64,000 nt of DNA from an uncultured Bacteroidales bacterium (GTDB lineage Bacteria; Bacteroidota; Bacteroidia; Bacteroidales; UBA932). How positions within the stretch are numbered: the first letter of the stretch is position 1; the number at the start of each line of letters is the position of its first letter. Both the position numbers and the translations under genes were made by a program. Below the pieces are notes generated by a model that was given only the letters and a program-made list of their open reading frames with translations, ran no database searches and was not told where the DNA came from. The stretch spans positions 37,072-101,071 of the forward strand of contig CASGDV010000123.1 in NCBI GenBank assembly GCA_949300335.1, written 5' to 3'. Positions 1 through 8,575 of the stretch are shown piece by piece.

Positions 1-2
1 GT

Positions 3-791
3 CCGCCTCTGGAAATAAGATATCCTGGAGGAGAATATATTACTCTCAACTGTTTCCTTGCCATCATATGCATTGAAGGAGAAGCCGATATTTTCATAAA
101 TTACAAGAAATATCATATGAGCAAGTCATCCTTCGTGATTCTGGAAAGGAATATTCCTTTTTTCTTCAGTACTTTTTCAAATGACCTGAATATTGACGTC
201 ATAAGAATAGGAGGCAATGTCGACGCAATAGCACATGATGAATCTCTGAGGGTACAGATGGGCATAAATGCAAGAGAGAAACCTCTGTACAGTATTTCCG
301 AATACAAGCTCGATTTTTTCCACAGGATTCATTCATATATGAAATATCTTATGGACTGTCCGCCTGATACGTTTTCCAGCCTGATAATAAAAAACTATAT
401 GAATATTCTCATGCTGGAAGCATACAAGATAATGCAGGAGGATAAAAAACCAGGGACATCCAAAAGGGAGAACACGCTTGCATTCAATTTCCTTCATTGT
501 CTTGAAGAAAATTTCAGAAAAGAAAGGAAGGTCAGATTCTATGCCGACAAACTCAACGTTTCGACCAAGCACCTGACCTGTTCCATAATGGAAGTAACGG
601 GGAAACACCCGTCAACCTGGATAGAGAACTACTCTGTCATGGAGATAAAGAAACTGCTTAGCATGAGCAGTCTGAGCATCAAGGAAATCAGCTATGAACT
701 GAACTTTTCAAGTTCGTCGCATCTTTCTCACTTCTTCAAACAACAGACGGGCATGACGCCCGTCGAATATAGAAAGAAGTACTCGTTCTGA
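3..791 (+). CDS. AraC-family transcriptional regulator (5' truncated by window edge)
   Basis: The reading frame is open from the first bases of the window, so the gene begins upstream. The ATG at 117 is internal, because the codons before it encode a cupin-like sensor segment (…GEADIFINYKKYHM…) typical of AraC N-terminal domains. 262 residues are visible. The C-terminal ~100 residues hold two helix-turn-helix motifs: the first around FYADKLNVSTKHLT, the second around IKEISYELNFSSSSHLSHFFK, ending in the family signature GMTPVEYRKKY. It should be a DNA-binding regulator. Its ligand and targets cannot be read from the sequence. It converges with pyrF, with only 3 bases between the two stops. 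Confidence 0.85.
   Translation, partial: PPLEIRYPGGEYITLNCFLAIICIEGEADIFINYKKYHMSKSSFVILERNIPFFFSTFSNDLNIDVIRIGGNVDAIAHDESLRVQMGINAREKPLYSISEYKLDFFHRIHSYMKYLMDCPPDTFSSLIIKNYMNILMLEAYKIMQEDKKPGTSKRENTLAFNFLHCLEENFRKERKVRFYADKLNVSTKHLTCSIMEVTGKHPSTWIENYSVMEIKKLLSMSSLSIKEISYELNFSSSSHLSHFFKQQTGMTPVEYRKKYSF
746..764 (-). terminator. weak hairpin downstream of pyrF, inside the AraC gene
   Basis: A perfect 7-bp GC-rich inverted repeat (GACGGGC / GCCCGTC, 5-base loop) lies 31 bases past the pyrF stop on the minus strand. It is followed by a broken T-rich stretch (TGTTGTTTG). It could end pyrF transcription. The bases also encode the conserved AraC motif GMTPVE, so the repeat may be coincidental. Confidence 0.3.
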
Positions 792-794
792 GAA

Positions 795-1643
795 TCAAAT
801 ACCGAATTTGGCTGTTTCCTCAGCAATTCTGGCTGCGGCAGCCGTAAATTTTTCGGATGAATCGGCATAGAGTATTCCTCGCGATGAATTGATCAGAATA
901 CCTCCGAAATCATTTGCGCCGTACCTGATCACTTCTTCAGCAGAACCTCCCTGCGCGCCTACACCTGGGACAAGGAAGAAATTATCGGGACAGAACTCAC
1001 GGATTTCCGACAATTTATCTGCCTTTGTTGCACCTACCACAAACATCATGTTGTCAGGTGTGGATACAGACATCATTTCTTCCATGACCGCACGGTACAG
1101 CGGTTTCCCGTCCTTTGTCGCATTCTGGAACTGATATGCCGAAGAGTTTGAAGTCAACGCAAGCACAATTGCCCATTTATCTTTGTATTCCAGAAAAGGA
1201 GATACGCTGTCCACACCCATATATGGAGCCAATGTCACGGCATCGAAATCCATTGTTTCAAAAAATGCCTTGGCATACATCCTTGCAGTATTGCCTATAT
1301 CTCCCCTTTTTGCATCCGCAATCAGGAATATATCAGGATAATTGCTTCTGATATAGGATACCGTTGCATCCAATGCCCTCATCCCGTCAATACCGTAACA
1401 TTCATAAAATGCCAGATTCGGCTTATACGCCACACAGTGTTCCGCTGTAGCATCAATGACAGCCTTGTTGAATTCGACTATGGATCGTGCTTTCCCCTTG
1501 AACAGCTGCCCCATTGCGGCAACTTCCCCCTTGGACGCAAGGGCCTTGACATGTTCCGGCATCTTATCAAAATCCACATCCAGGCCTACGCAGAGCATGC
1601 TGTGTTTCCTCAAAATATTCCCATATAGCTGTTCTCTGTTCAT
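795..1643 (-). CDS. pyrF: Orotidine 5'-phosphate decarboxylase
   Basis: Decarboxylates OMP to UMP, the last step of de novo pyrimidine synthesis, in the cytoplasm. The 282-residue product is the longer PyrF type found in Bacteroidota. It shows the active-site Lys/Asp motif DAKRGDIGNTA near residue 112, the N-terminal substrate segment MLCVGLDVD, and a C-terminal phosphate-binding region (VPGVGAQGG, then NSSRGILYA). The start is the ATG at 1643, 14 bases after the upstream dipeptidase stop, so the two genes are probably co-transcribed from the promoter at 3066-3096. No unusual residues were seen. Confidence 0.95.
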   Translation of the reverse strand: MNREQLYGNILRKHSMLCVGLDVDFDKMPEHVKALASKGEVAAMGQLFKGKARSIVEFNKAVIDATAEHCVAYKPNLAFYECYGIDGMRALDATVSYIRSNYPDIFLIADAKRGDIGNTARMYAKAFFETMDFDAVTLAPYMGVDSVSPFLEYKDKWAIVLALTSNSSAYQFQNATKDGKPLYRAVMEEMMSVSTPDNMMFVVGATKADKLSEIREFCPDNFFLVPGVGAQGGSAEEVIRYGANDFGGILINSSRGILYADSSEKFTAAAARIAEETAKFGI

Positions 1644-1657
1644 ATTTCAATTAATAT

Positions 1658-3013
1658 TTATTTCTTTTCAAAGTATTTGTAGAATAAAGATATGGCTTCC
1701 ATTCCCGAGAACAATTGTTTCAGCAGATAGCTTTCATTCGGTGAATGTATTGTATCTCTCTCAAGACCGAATCCCATGAGCAACGGATCAATCCCCAGAA
1801 TACGCTGCAAATCTGCCAGCACGGGTATACTGCCGCCTCCCCTGCTTGGAACCGGTTCGATGCCATAAACTTCGGCCATGGCCCTGGAAGCTGCCTGATA
1901 TGCCGGTGAAGATATAGGTATGAGAAACCCGTTGCCTCCATGATGAGGCGTAATTTCAACGGAGACATAATCTGGCGCAATCGATTTGAAGTGCTCCGAA
2001 AAAAGTTCGGTTATCTTCGCACTGTCCTGATTAGGGACAAGCCTCATCGATATCTTGGCATATGCTTCGGAAGGAAGGACAGTCTTGGCTCCTTCGCCCG
2101 TATAGCCGCCCCATATACCGTTCACATCCAATGAAGGTCTGATACCGGTACGTTCAAGGGTCGTATATCCCTTCTCTCCTTTAACTTCCCTTATGCCTAG
2201 AAAATCCTTGTATTCACCAAGGTCGAACGGCGCCCGGGAAAGTTTCATCCTGTCCTCATCACTCAGTTCTACAACATCGTCATAAAAGCCCTTCACGGTT
2301 ATACGGCCGTCTCCGTCTATCAAAGAGGATATCATATCGCACAGGACATTAATCGGATTTGCCACAGCACCTCCGTAATGTCCAGAATGCAAATCCTTGT
2401 CAGGACCCGTCACCTTGACTTCCACATATGAAAGTCCTCTCATTCCGCAATTGATGGACGGTACCGATTCTGATATCATTGTCGTATCTGAAACCAGAAT
2501 CACGTCGGCTTTAAGAAGCTCTCTGTTCTTTTCAGCCCATGCGGCGAGTGAAGGACTTCCTATTTCCTCTTCACCCTCAAAGAGAAATTTGACATTATGC
2601 CTGAGCTTTCCTTCTCTGACAAGATATTCGAACGCCTTTATATGCATGAACAACTGTCCCTTGTCATCATTCGCGCCCCTGGCATATATTGCACCGTCCC
2701 TGATTTCAGGTTCAAAAGGGTCTGACTTCCACAACTCGAGAGGATCGACAGGCTGTACGTCATAATGTCCGTAGACAAGGACAGTCGGCCATGATTCGTC
2801 GACAAACCTGGAGCCGAATACTACTGGATGCCCGGACGTCGGACAGACTTCGGCCCGATCGGCTCCCGCTTCTCTCAAAAGTTCCGCCAGACGTTCAGCG
2901 CATTTCAACATATCAGGTTTCCTCTCAGCTGCCGAACTAATCGATGGAATACGCAGAATAGAGAACAATTCATCAAAGAACCTTTGTTTGTTGGTTTCTA
3001 TGTAAGTCTTCAT
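1658..3013 (-). CDS. M20 family metallodipeptidase (CNDP-like)
   Basis: Zinc-dependent dipeptidase of the M20 family, 451 residues, cytoplasmic (no signal peptide). The di-zinc ligand motifs are intact: VYGHYDVQP (His), GANDDKGQ (bridging Asp), EGEEEIGS (catalytic and ligand Glu), VSDTTM (Asp) and the C-terminal DTIHSPNE (His). A dimerisation lid domain sits roughly at residues 190-340. It probably cleaves dipeptides or short peptides. The exact substrate is not predictable, and a succinyl-diaminopimelate-like specificity is unlikely given the CNDP-type length and order. It is the first gene of a two-gene unit with pyrF and starts only 21 bases after the clpX terminator T-tract. Confidence 0.9.
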   Translation of the reverse strand: MKTYIETNKQRFFDELFSILRIPSISSAAERKPDMLKCAERLAELLREAGADRAEVCPTSGHPVVFGSRFVDESWPTVLVYGHYDVQPVDPLELWKSDPFEPEIRDGAIYARGANDDKGQLFMHIKAFEYLVREGKLRHNVKFLFEGEEEIGSPSLAAWAEKNRELLKADVILVSDTTMISESVPSINCGMRGLSYVEVKVTGPDKDLHSGHYGGAVANPINVLCDMISSLIDGDGRITVKGFYDDVVELSDEDRMKLSRAPFDLGEYKDFLGIREVKGEKGYTTLERTGIRPSLDVNGIWGGYTGEGAKTVLPSEAYAKISMRLVPNQDSAKITELFSEHFKSIAPDYVSVEITPHHGGNGFLIPISSPAYQAASRAMAEVYGIEPVPSRGGGSIPVLADLQRILGIDPLLMGFGLERDTIHSPNESYLLKQLFSGMEAISLFYKYFEKK

Positions 3014-3033
3014 AAATAAAATCTGACATTAAT

Positions 3034-3066
3034 AAAAAAAGCGAGCCACGCAGACGCATGACTCAC
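3034..3066 (-). terminator. Intrinsic terminator of the tig-clpP-clpX operon
   Basis: On the minus strand, a stem of about 11 pairs (arms 3066-3055 and 3050-3041, closing through G-U wobbles) with a UCUG loop is followed by seven T residues (3040-3034). It lies 70 bases after the clpX stop. The same arms read on the plus strand contain A-C mismatches, so the structure works in only one direction. Confidence 0.85.
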
Positions 3067-3096
3067 AAATTTACTAAAAAACCGTCATTTCGCAAA
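3066..3096 (-). promoter_or_regulatory. Promoter for the dipeptidase-pyrF unit
   Basis: On the minus strand there is a TTTG (3096-3093), 19 bases of spacing, then TAAATTTG (3073-3066). This is a full match to the Bacteroidota -33/-7 consensus. The expected start near 3060 lies inside the clpX terminator, so the new transcript lacks part of the stem and would not be terminated by it. Confidence 0.7.
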
Positions 3097-3135
3097 CAAT
3101 CGGCAACTCCTGCCGTACCGAACCTTACGGTAACG

Positions 3136-4350
3136 TCATTCAGCAAGCTTTGTCCGCGCATATTCCAATGTCAAAACGAACGACTTCTTTCTTGAAGAAG
3201 GGGCGTCATACATTGCATCCGTCATAATCCTTTCGCAAATGGAACGAAGGCCGCGTGCACCGAGTTTTTTCTCTATCGCAGTATCGACAACAAGTTCATA
3301 GACTTCTGGTTCCACTTCCAGTTTAATCCCGTCAATCTCGAAAAGTTTCTCGTATTGTTTCATTATAGCATTCTTCGGTTCTGTCAGAATCCTGAGCAAT
3401 GCTGCACGATCCAGCTGGTCCAGATATGTTATGACGGGAAGACGGCCGATTATTTCAGGAATCAGTCCATAAGACTTCAAGTCCTGGGCGGATACATACT
3501 GAAGAAGATTTTGCTTGTCAACCATAGGTTTGTTTGAAGAACCGAAACCAATGATACTGGTGTTCATCCTCTGGGCAATCTTCCTCTCGATACCCTCGAA
3601 CGCGCCGCCGCATATGAACAGGATGTTCTGAGTATTGACATGAATGAATTCCTGCTCGGGATGCTTTCTGCCGCCTTTCGGAGGTACGTTGACGACATTG
3701 CCTTCGAGAAGTTTCAGCATCGCCTGCTGTACACCTTCTCCCGATACATCTCGCGTGATGGAAGGATTATCGCTTTTTCTTGCAATCTTGTCGATTTCAT
3801 CAATGAAAACTATGCCTCGCTCAGCCTTTTCCACATCATAGTCGGCCTCCTGAAGCAGTCTTGTAAGAATACTCTCCACATCCTCTCCGACATAGCCTGC
3901 TTCTGTAAGTACGGTAGCATCGACTATAGTGAAAGGCACATTCAAAAGTTTTGCTATGGTCTTTGCCATCAAGGTTTTTCCCGTTCCGGTAGGCCCGACC
4001 ATAAGGATATTCGACTTTTCAAGTTCAAGGTCACTGGAATCGAACAAATTGTTGTTGACCCTCTTGTAATGGTTGTATACTGCAACAGACAGAAGTTTCT
4101 TTGCTCGATCCTGCCCTATTACATACTGGTCAAGAAAAGCATGTATTTCCTTAGGTTTCATCAAAGCCTCGATTTTTTCCGGCTTTTTCTTTGTGGACTT
4201 GTCGAAATCCTGCAAATATTCGTTGCCGAGTTTTATGCAATCTGAACAAATGCAGGCATCCAAACCCTGAAGCAGGAGTGGAACTTCATGTTCACTCCTG
4301 CCACAAAACATACAATATCTTTCCTTGCCGTTATTATGCTGTTTTGCCAT
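3136..4350 (-). CDS. clpX: ATP-dependent Clp protease ATP-binding subunit ClpX
   Basis: AAA+ unfoldase that feeds substrates to ClpP, 404 residues. An N-terminal zinc finger has Cys13, Cys16, Cys35 and Cys38. It is followed by Walker A GPTGTGKT, Walker [11 protein letters not shown], the arginine-finger region and the ClpP-docking IGF loop (SIIGFGSS), so it should interact with the ClpP encoded just upstream. The length is about 10-20 residues shorter than E. coli ClpX, mainly at the C-terminal tail. It is the third gene of the tig-clpP-clpX operon, 15 bases after clpP, and is followed by a strong terminator. Confidence 0.97.
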   Translation of the reverse strand: MAKQHNNGKERYCMFCGRSEHEVPLLLQGLDACICSDCIKLGNEYLQDFDKSTKKKPEKIEALMKPKEIHAFLDQYVIGQDRAKKLLSVAVYNHYKRVNNNLFDSSDLELEKSNILMVGPTGTGKTLMAKTIAKLLNVPFTIVDATVLTEAGYVGEDVESILTRLLQEADYDVEKAERGIVFIDEIDKIARKSDNPSITRDVSGEGVQQAMLKLLEGNVVNVPPKGGRKHPEQEFIHVNTQNILFICGGAFEGIERKIAQRMNTSIIGFGSSNKPMVDKQNLLQYVSAQDLKSYGLIPEIIGRLPVITYLDQLDRAALLRILTEPKNAIMKQYEKLFEIDGIKLEVEPEVYELVVDTAIEKKLGARGLRSICERIMTDAMYDAPSSRKKSFVLTLEYARTKLAE

Positions 4351-4365
4351 AAATAAAAAACTCCG

Positions 4366-5034
4366 TCATTTCTTTCCTCTGAGAATTTCATCAATCATGC
4401 CGTATTCGAGAGCTTCTCCCGATGTCATCCAATAATCCCTGTCTGCATCGGAAATTATCTTTTCCAAAGGTTTACCTGTATGTTCCGAAATGATTGTATA
4501 AAGCTCATTCTTCACCTTAAGTATCTCTCTTGCAGCAATCTCAATATCTGAAGCCTGTCCCTGGGCTCCTCCGAGCGGCTGATGTATCATGACTCTGGAA
4601 TGAGGCAGTGCAGACCTTTTTCCGGGTGCCCCGGCACAGAGAAGTACAGCTCCCATAGATGCCGCCATTCCCGTACATATTGTAGCCACGTCAGGCTCTA
4701 CAAGCTGCATCGTATCATATATGCCCAGACCGGAAGAGACAGAACCGCCGGGAGTATTGAGATATATCGAGATGTCGGCAGAACTGTCATTTGACGCCAG
4801 AAAAAGCAACTGTGCCTGGATTATGTTCGCCACATCATCATCTATAGGTACCCCGAGGAAAATTATCCTGTCCATCATGAGCCTGCTGAAGACATCCATT
4901 GACGCCACATTCAATTTCCTTTCCTCTATTATGGTAGGATTTATATAGGCATCGTATGCACTGCGGAAACGGTGCATTGTCATGGAACTTATTCCATGCT
5001 CCAGACGGGCATATCTGTCAAATTCCTTATCCAT
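4366..5034 (-). CDS. clpP: ATP-dependent Clp protease proteolytic subunit ClpP
   Basis: Serine peptidase that forms the tetradecameric barrel of ClpXP, 222 residues. The catalytic Ser is in GMAASMGAVLL, the His in HSRVMIHQPLGG, and the Asp in the following helix region (DADRDYW). The N-terminus is somewhat longer than in E. coli ClpP and may include a propeptide. The gene sits between tig and clpX with gaps of 6 and 15 bases, the classic proteostasis operon order. Confidence 0.96.
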   Translation of the reverse strand: MDKEFDRYARLEHGISSMTMHRFRSAYDAYINPTIIEERKLNVASMDVFSRLMMDRIIFLGVPIDDDVANIIQAQLLFLASNDSSADISIYLNTPGGSVSSGLGIYDTMQLVEPDVATICTGMAASMGAVLLCAGAPGKRSALPHSRVMIHQPLGGAQGQASDIEIAAREILKVKNELYTIISEHTGKPLEKIISDADRDYWMTSGEALEYGMIDEILRGKK

Positions 5035-5040
5035 TACAAA

Positions 5041-6357
5041 TTATTTGAGTTCACGGAATTTCTCTACGGATATCTTCTTTTTCTTCAAGGTGATGACCTC
5101 CTTCACTGCCGCAACAGTCTTCTGGTCTTCCACCTGTTCAAGAATCCTGCGTCCTTCCTTGTCCTGTTCCAGAAGAGTCATGGCATATTTCTCAATATGT
5201 TCGTCAGGAACATTGTTGATTCCGTACATTGCATACTGGTAAGCAGCATATGCCTTGGCACTGTTCAGTAGATCAGCTTCCTCTACCTTCACCGAATATT
5301 TTTCCATAAGGTAATTCCTCACCATCTGCCAACGGAAATCAGCCAGGAACAGGTCGAACTCCTTCTCTATATCCTCCATTGTAAACTTGCCGTCGTTGGC
5401 AACGAAAATCCACCTCTTGAGGAATTTCTCCGGCAAAGCTATGGCAGCTTTCTCCACAAAATAGTTCCTGCAGTCCTTGGAGAACCTGAAATCTGATTCC
5501 TGGGCATATTCTGCCTTCAGTCTTTCCTCTATCTTCGCATCGAACTCTTCCTCGGACTTTACATTCCCTTCACCGAAAATCTTGTCGAAAGTATCCTGAT
5601 TCATTTCAGCATTCACGAAAGTCTTGACATTCTTCACCGTCATGCTGTACATAGGATCAATTGAAGCCAGTTCATCCTTGCTTATCTTAAGCATGGAAGC
5701 GCGATCAGTTTCATTGGTAAATGCCTCATTTACATTAATTTCAACCGTATCCCCAGCTTTGAGACCTATGAACGAAGGCCTTACGGACTCTGATATATTG
5801 CGGAGGGCGACATAGGTTCCTTCCACACGATTTTCCCCCTGAACAAAATCCACGATCATGAAGTCTTCCTCTCCGGCAGCCTCACCGTCAATCAGGGAAC
5901 CATATTGTTTGAGAAGGTTGTCCTTCATCTCTTTTCTCGCTTCATCCGTTACATTTATATTGTAATAAGGGACTTCATCTTCCTTTGACAATTCGAATGC
6001 CACTTCAGGAGTGCTTGCCACGTCGAACTTGAATGTGAAATCATTTCCGTCGGTCCATTCTACAGAAGGCTGATCTTCAGATGGGAGAGGTTCTCCAACT
6101 ATCCTTATCTTGTTCTCGGAAATGAAATTGTTGAGAGATTCCGATATAACGTCATTGACAGCATCCATAAGTGCAGCCTGACCATACATTTTCTCTATGA
6201 GTCCCATAGGAACCATCCCCTTTCTGAAACCCTTGATTTCAGCGGATCTTCTATGGTCATTCAATTTTTTCTTTTTCTTGTCTGAATAATCAGCCTTATC
6301 GATCGTCAATGTAATCTCCAGATTCAGATCGTCAATTCTGTTTTGTTCAAGTTTCAT
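5041..6357 (-). CDS. tig: Trigger factor (ribosome-associated chaperone / prolyl isomerase)
   Basis: Ribosome-bound chaperone for nascent chains, 438 residues. The ribosome-docking signature GFRKGMVPMGLIEKMYG is near residue 45. The central FKBP-like region (about 150-235) is divergent, as usual in Bacteroidota, and the C-terminal helical arms follow (about 250-430). It is the first gene of the tig-clpP-clpX operon. A well-formed promoter lies about 90 bases upstream. Confidence 0.94.
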   Translation of the reverse strand: MKLEQNRIDDLNLEITLTIDKADYSDKKKKKLNDHRRSAEIKGFRKGMVPMGLIEKMYGQAALMDAVNDVISESLNNFISENKIRIVGEPLPSEDQPSVEWTDGNDFTFKFDVASTPEVAFELSKEDEVPYYNINVTDEARKEMKDNLLKQYGSLIDGEAAGEEDFMIVDFVQGENRVEGTYVALRNISESVRPSFIGLKAGDTVEINVNEAFTNETDRASMLKISKDELASIDPMYSMTVKNVKTFVNAEMNQDTFDKIFGEGNVKSEEEFDAKIEERLKAEYAQESDFRFSKDCRNYFVEKAAIALPEKFLKRWIFVANDGKFTMEDIEKEFDLFLADFRWQMVRNYLMEKYSVKVEEADLLNSAKAYAAYQYAMYGINNVPDEHIEKYAMTLLEQDKEGRRILEQVEDQKTVAAVKEVITLKKKKISVEKFRELK

Positions 6358-6448
6358 ATTATCAAAAAATTATTATTATAATCATTTTCACGCGGATCCC
6401 CGTCTTTCCAGGTAACAGGAAACACCGGAGATATAAGCGATAAGCTTG

Positions 6449-6479
6449 CAAAATTAAATATTATGCGACAATTTTCAAA
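6449..6479 (-). promoter_or_regulatory. Promoter of the tig-clpP-clpX operon
   Basis: Minus strand: TTTG (6479-6476), 19-base spacer, TAATTTTG (6456-6449). It matches the Bacteroidota consensus and predicts a leader of about 85 bases before the tig ATG at 6357. The 6358-6518 gap holds no other gene that I can see. Confidence 0.7.
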
Positions 6480-6518
6480 ATAATATGTCACATCAGCTTC
6501 CGTACGGTATAGGAGGTT

Positions 6519-8564
6519 TTACCTGACATTCCTTTTAGGATATACCACCCTGGCATGATGGACCTGCTGCAGATATTCCTTGAGTACCTTGCATACGATA
6601 TTCAGTTCCTTGATGGAAATATCGGCATCTTCGAATTGCCCGTCATCCATCTTGGTCTTGAGTATCCTGTCTACAAGTTCTGAAATACTTGCCGGAGAAT
6701 AATCCTTCAAAGTTCTCGAAGCGGCTTCGAGAGTATCGCACAGCATGATGATTATCTGCTCTTTTGTGGATGGCTTCTTTCCCTTGTAGTAGAAATCCCC
6801 TGCATCATCAGGATCTCCTCCGTCATTCAGGTATTTGTTGTAAAAATATGCCGTGCATGTAGTACCATGATGTGTGTAGATGAATTCCTTGACAACATCC
6901 GGAAGATTATGCTTTTCCGCAAGGTTCATTCCGTCCTGGACATGCCTTATGATTTCCTTGGCGCTTTCCCGCGGAGACAGTCCGGCATGGTATTTTGCAC
7001 CAAGCGTCTCATTTTCTATGAAGCATTGGGGATTCACTGTCTTGCCTATATCATGATACATTGCACCTGCCCTTATCAATTCCACATTGGCATCTATAGA
7101 CCTTGCAGCTGCATCGGCAAGATTCATTACCTGCAGAGAATGCTGGAAAGTACCCGGAGCATTGTGGGCAAGAATCCTGAGAAGCTTGTTGTTCGTATCG
7201 CATAGTTCGACAAGCCTTGTGCTGGATACAAGCATGAATACCCTTTCGAACAGGTAGATTATAGGATAGCCTGCCACGGTAAGAAGGGAGCCCAGCAAAA
7301 GGAAAAGGACATTCCTGTAATCGTTGAATCCCTTAATACCATTTATGAACTCAAACGTGAAATAACCAAGTACGGAAGTAAGGAATACCAGACTGGCAGT
7401 GACAAACTGCAGCCATCCCTTGTTGAAATAGGAAAACGACATTATTGCCACTACACCGGCAGTAAGATACATTACGAACAGTTCCACTCCGTTATGTGCG
7501 AATACAAGCAGGGGAAGCAGCGATATCATATAGACGGGAAGCACAACCCTCTTCTTGAAAAATGCCATCAGATACAGTGCCGACAATGTGAAAGGAATCA
7601 GATAGAGTATCTCCGGATTGGTTTTCTCTGCAATAAAAGTTATTGTAGCAGTAAGAGCAAAAATGGTGAGAAGATACAGATATCTGTTCATTTCGGAAAA
7701 TATCCTGTAATTCGTGAAATATATCGTGAAAAACAGCAGGATTACCATTATCAGGACAAGCATGACATTCCCGGACCACAGAAAGAACCTCGGGCCGTCA
7801 TATCCGAGACTTGCCTCATACTCCACCTTGTATGAATCGAGAAGCTGTTCGACCTCGGCTGTTATTATCTCTCCGTGCGATACAATGAGCTGGCCGGCAT
7901 TGACAACCCCCGAAGTAGGAGATACATAATTGACGGATTCTTCATGCACCAGTTCTGTCGTCTGGGCATCATAATTCAGATTCGGCACAATCAGGTCATA
8001 TATTCCGCCTGCGAGACAAAGGGAATCCGCATTGACCGACGGGACAATGCTCTCCAATGAAGCAAGTATCCTTTCCTGAGCGGATTTGACCGTATATACT
8101 TCGGAAATCGGATATTTCGATGCCCTCTTGTCTTTCTGAATGATAATGACTGCATTTTCGGGCTGGAACTGAGAGTCCCTGACTTCATCGTCAGCCGACT
8201 CGGATACTATGCCGCGCCCGTATATATCCGACAGTATGCTGACCAGATATGTCTTCAGGCTGTCAAGGGATGCCAGTTCCAGTGACTCTGCCTGCCTTTT
8301 TTTCTGAAGTTCGACTTCGGAAACATACTGGTAATAAGGAATTACGCTGGTACCTATCCTTTCCTTTTCGCGCTGAATCTGTTCATCCGTTTTCAGAATC
8401 GGGAAATCGAATTGGGCGATGAGGGTCTCGTACATCCATGTAGACCCTTTCCTGTAATCATAGTTGAACTTCCCGCTCCTCGGCAGTATCAGGACAAGAA
8501 TCAGAAACAGTACACATAAAGGCAGATAAACCTTGAATCCGCGTGGAAAATTAACCTTTGCCAT
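6519..8564 (-). CDS. 7TM-HD family phosphohydrolase (PgpH-like, probable cyclic-di-AMP phosphodiesterase)
   Basis: 681-residue inner-membrane protein. One N-terminal membrane helix (about 13-27) is followed by a large extracytoplasmic 7TMR-HDED domain (about 28-270), seven membrane helices (about 275-460) and a cytoplasmic HD domain with the metal motifs FQHSLQV, MYHDIGKTVNP and YTHHGTT. This order matches Listeria PgpH, which hydrolyses cyclic-di-AMP. That activity is inferred by family. It is 11 bases downstream of the acyltransferase-like gene and is probably the last gene of the gyrB-side transcription unit. Cyclic-di-AMP often controls K+ transport, and several K+ transporters lie elsewhere in the window. 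Confidence 0.85.
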   Translation of the reverse strand: MAKVNFPRGFKVYLPLCVLFLILVLILPRSGKFNYDYRKGSTWMYETLIAQFDFPILKTDEQIQREKERIGTSVIPYYQYVSEVELQKKRQAESLELASLDSLKTYLVSILSDIYGRGIVSESADDEVRDSQFQPENAVIIIQKDKRASKYPISEVYTVKSAQERILASLESIVPSVNADSLCLAGGIYDLIVPNLNYDAQTTELVHEESVNYVSPTSGVVNAGQLIVSHGEIITAEVEQLLDSYKVEYEASLGYDGPRFFLWSGNVMLVLIMVILLFFTIYFTNYRIFSEMNRYLYLLTIFALTATITFIAEKTNPEILYLIPFTLSALYLMAFFKKRVVLPVYMISLLPLLVFAHNGVELFVMYLTAGVVAIMSFSYFNKGWLQFVTASLVFLTSVLGYFTFEFINGIKGFNDYRNVLFLLLGSLLTVAGYPIIYLFERVFMLVSSTRLVELCDTNNKLLRILAHNAPGTFQHSLQVMNLADAAARSIDANVELIRAGAMYHDIGKTVNPQCFIENETLGAKYHAGLSPRESAKEIIRHVQDGMNLAEKHNLPDVVKEFIYTHHGTTCTAYFYNKYLNDGGDPDDAGDFYYKGKKPSTKEQIIIMLCDTLEAASRTLKDYSPASISELVDRILKTKMDDGQFEDADISIKELNIVCKVLKEYLQQVHHARVVYPKRNVR

Positions 8565-8575
8565 ATTACAGAAAA

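Noticed and set aside
6358-6448. Possible riboswitch or thermosensor in the tig leader
   Set aside because: Only short stems (about 5 bp) are visible, with no known aptamer pattern.
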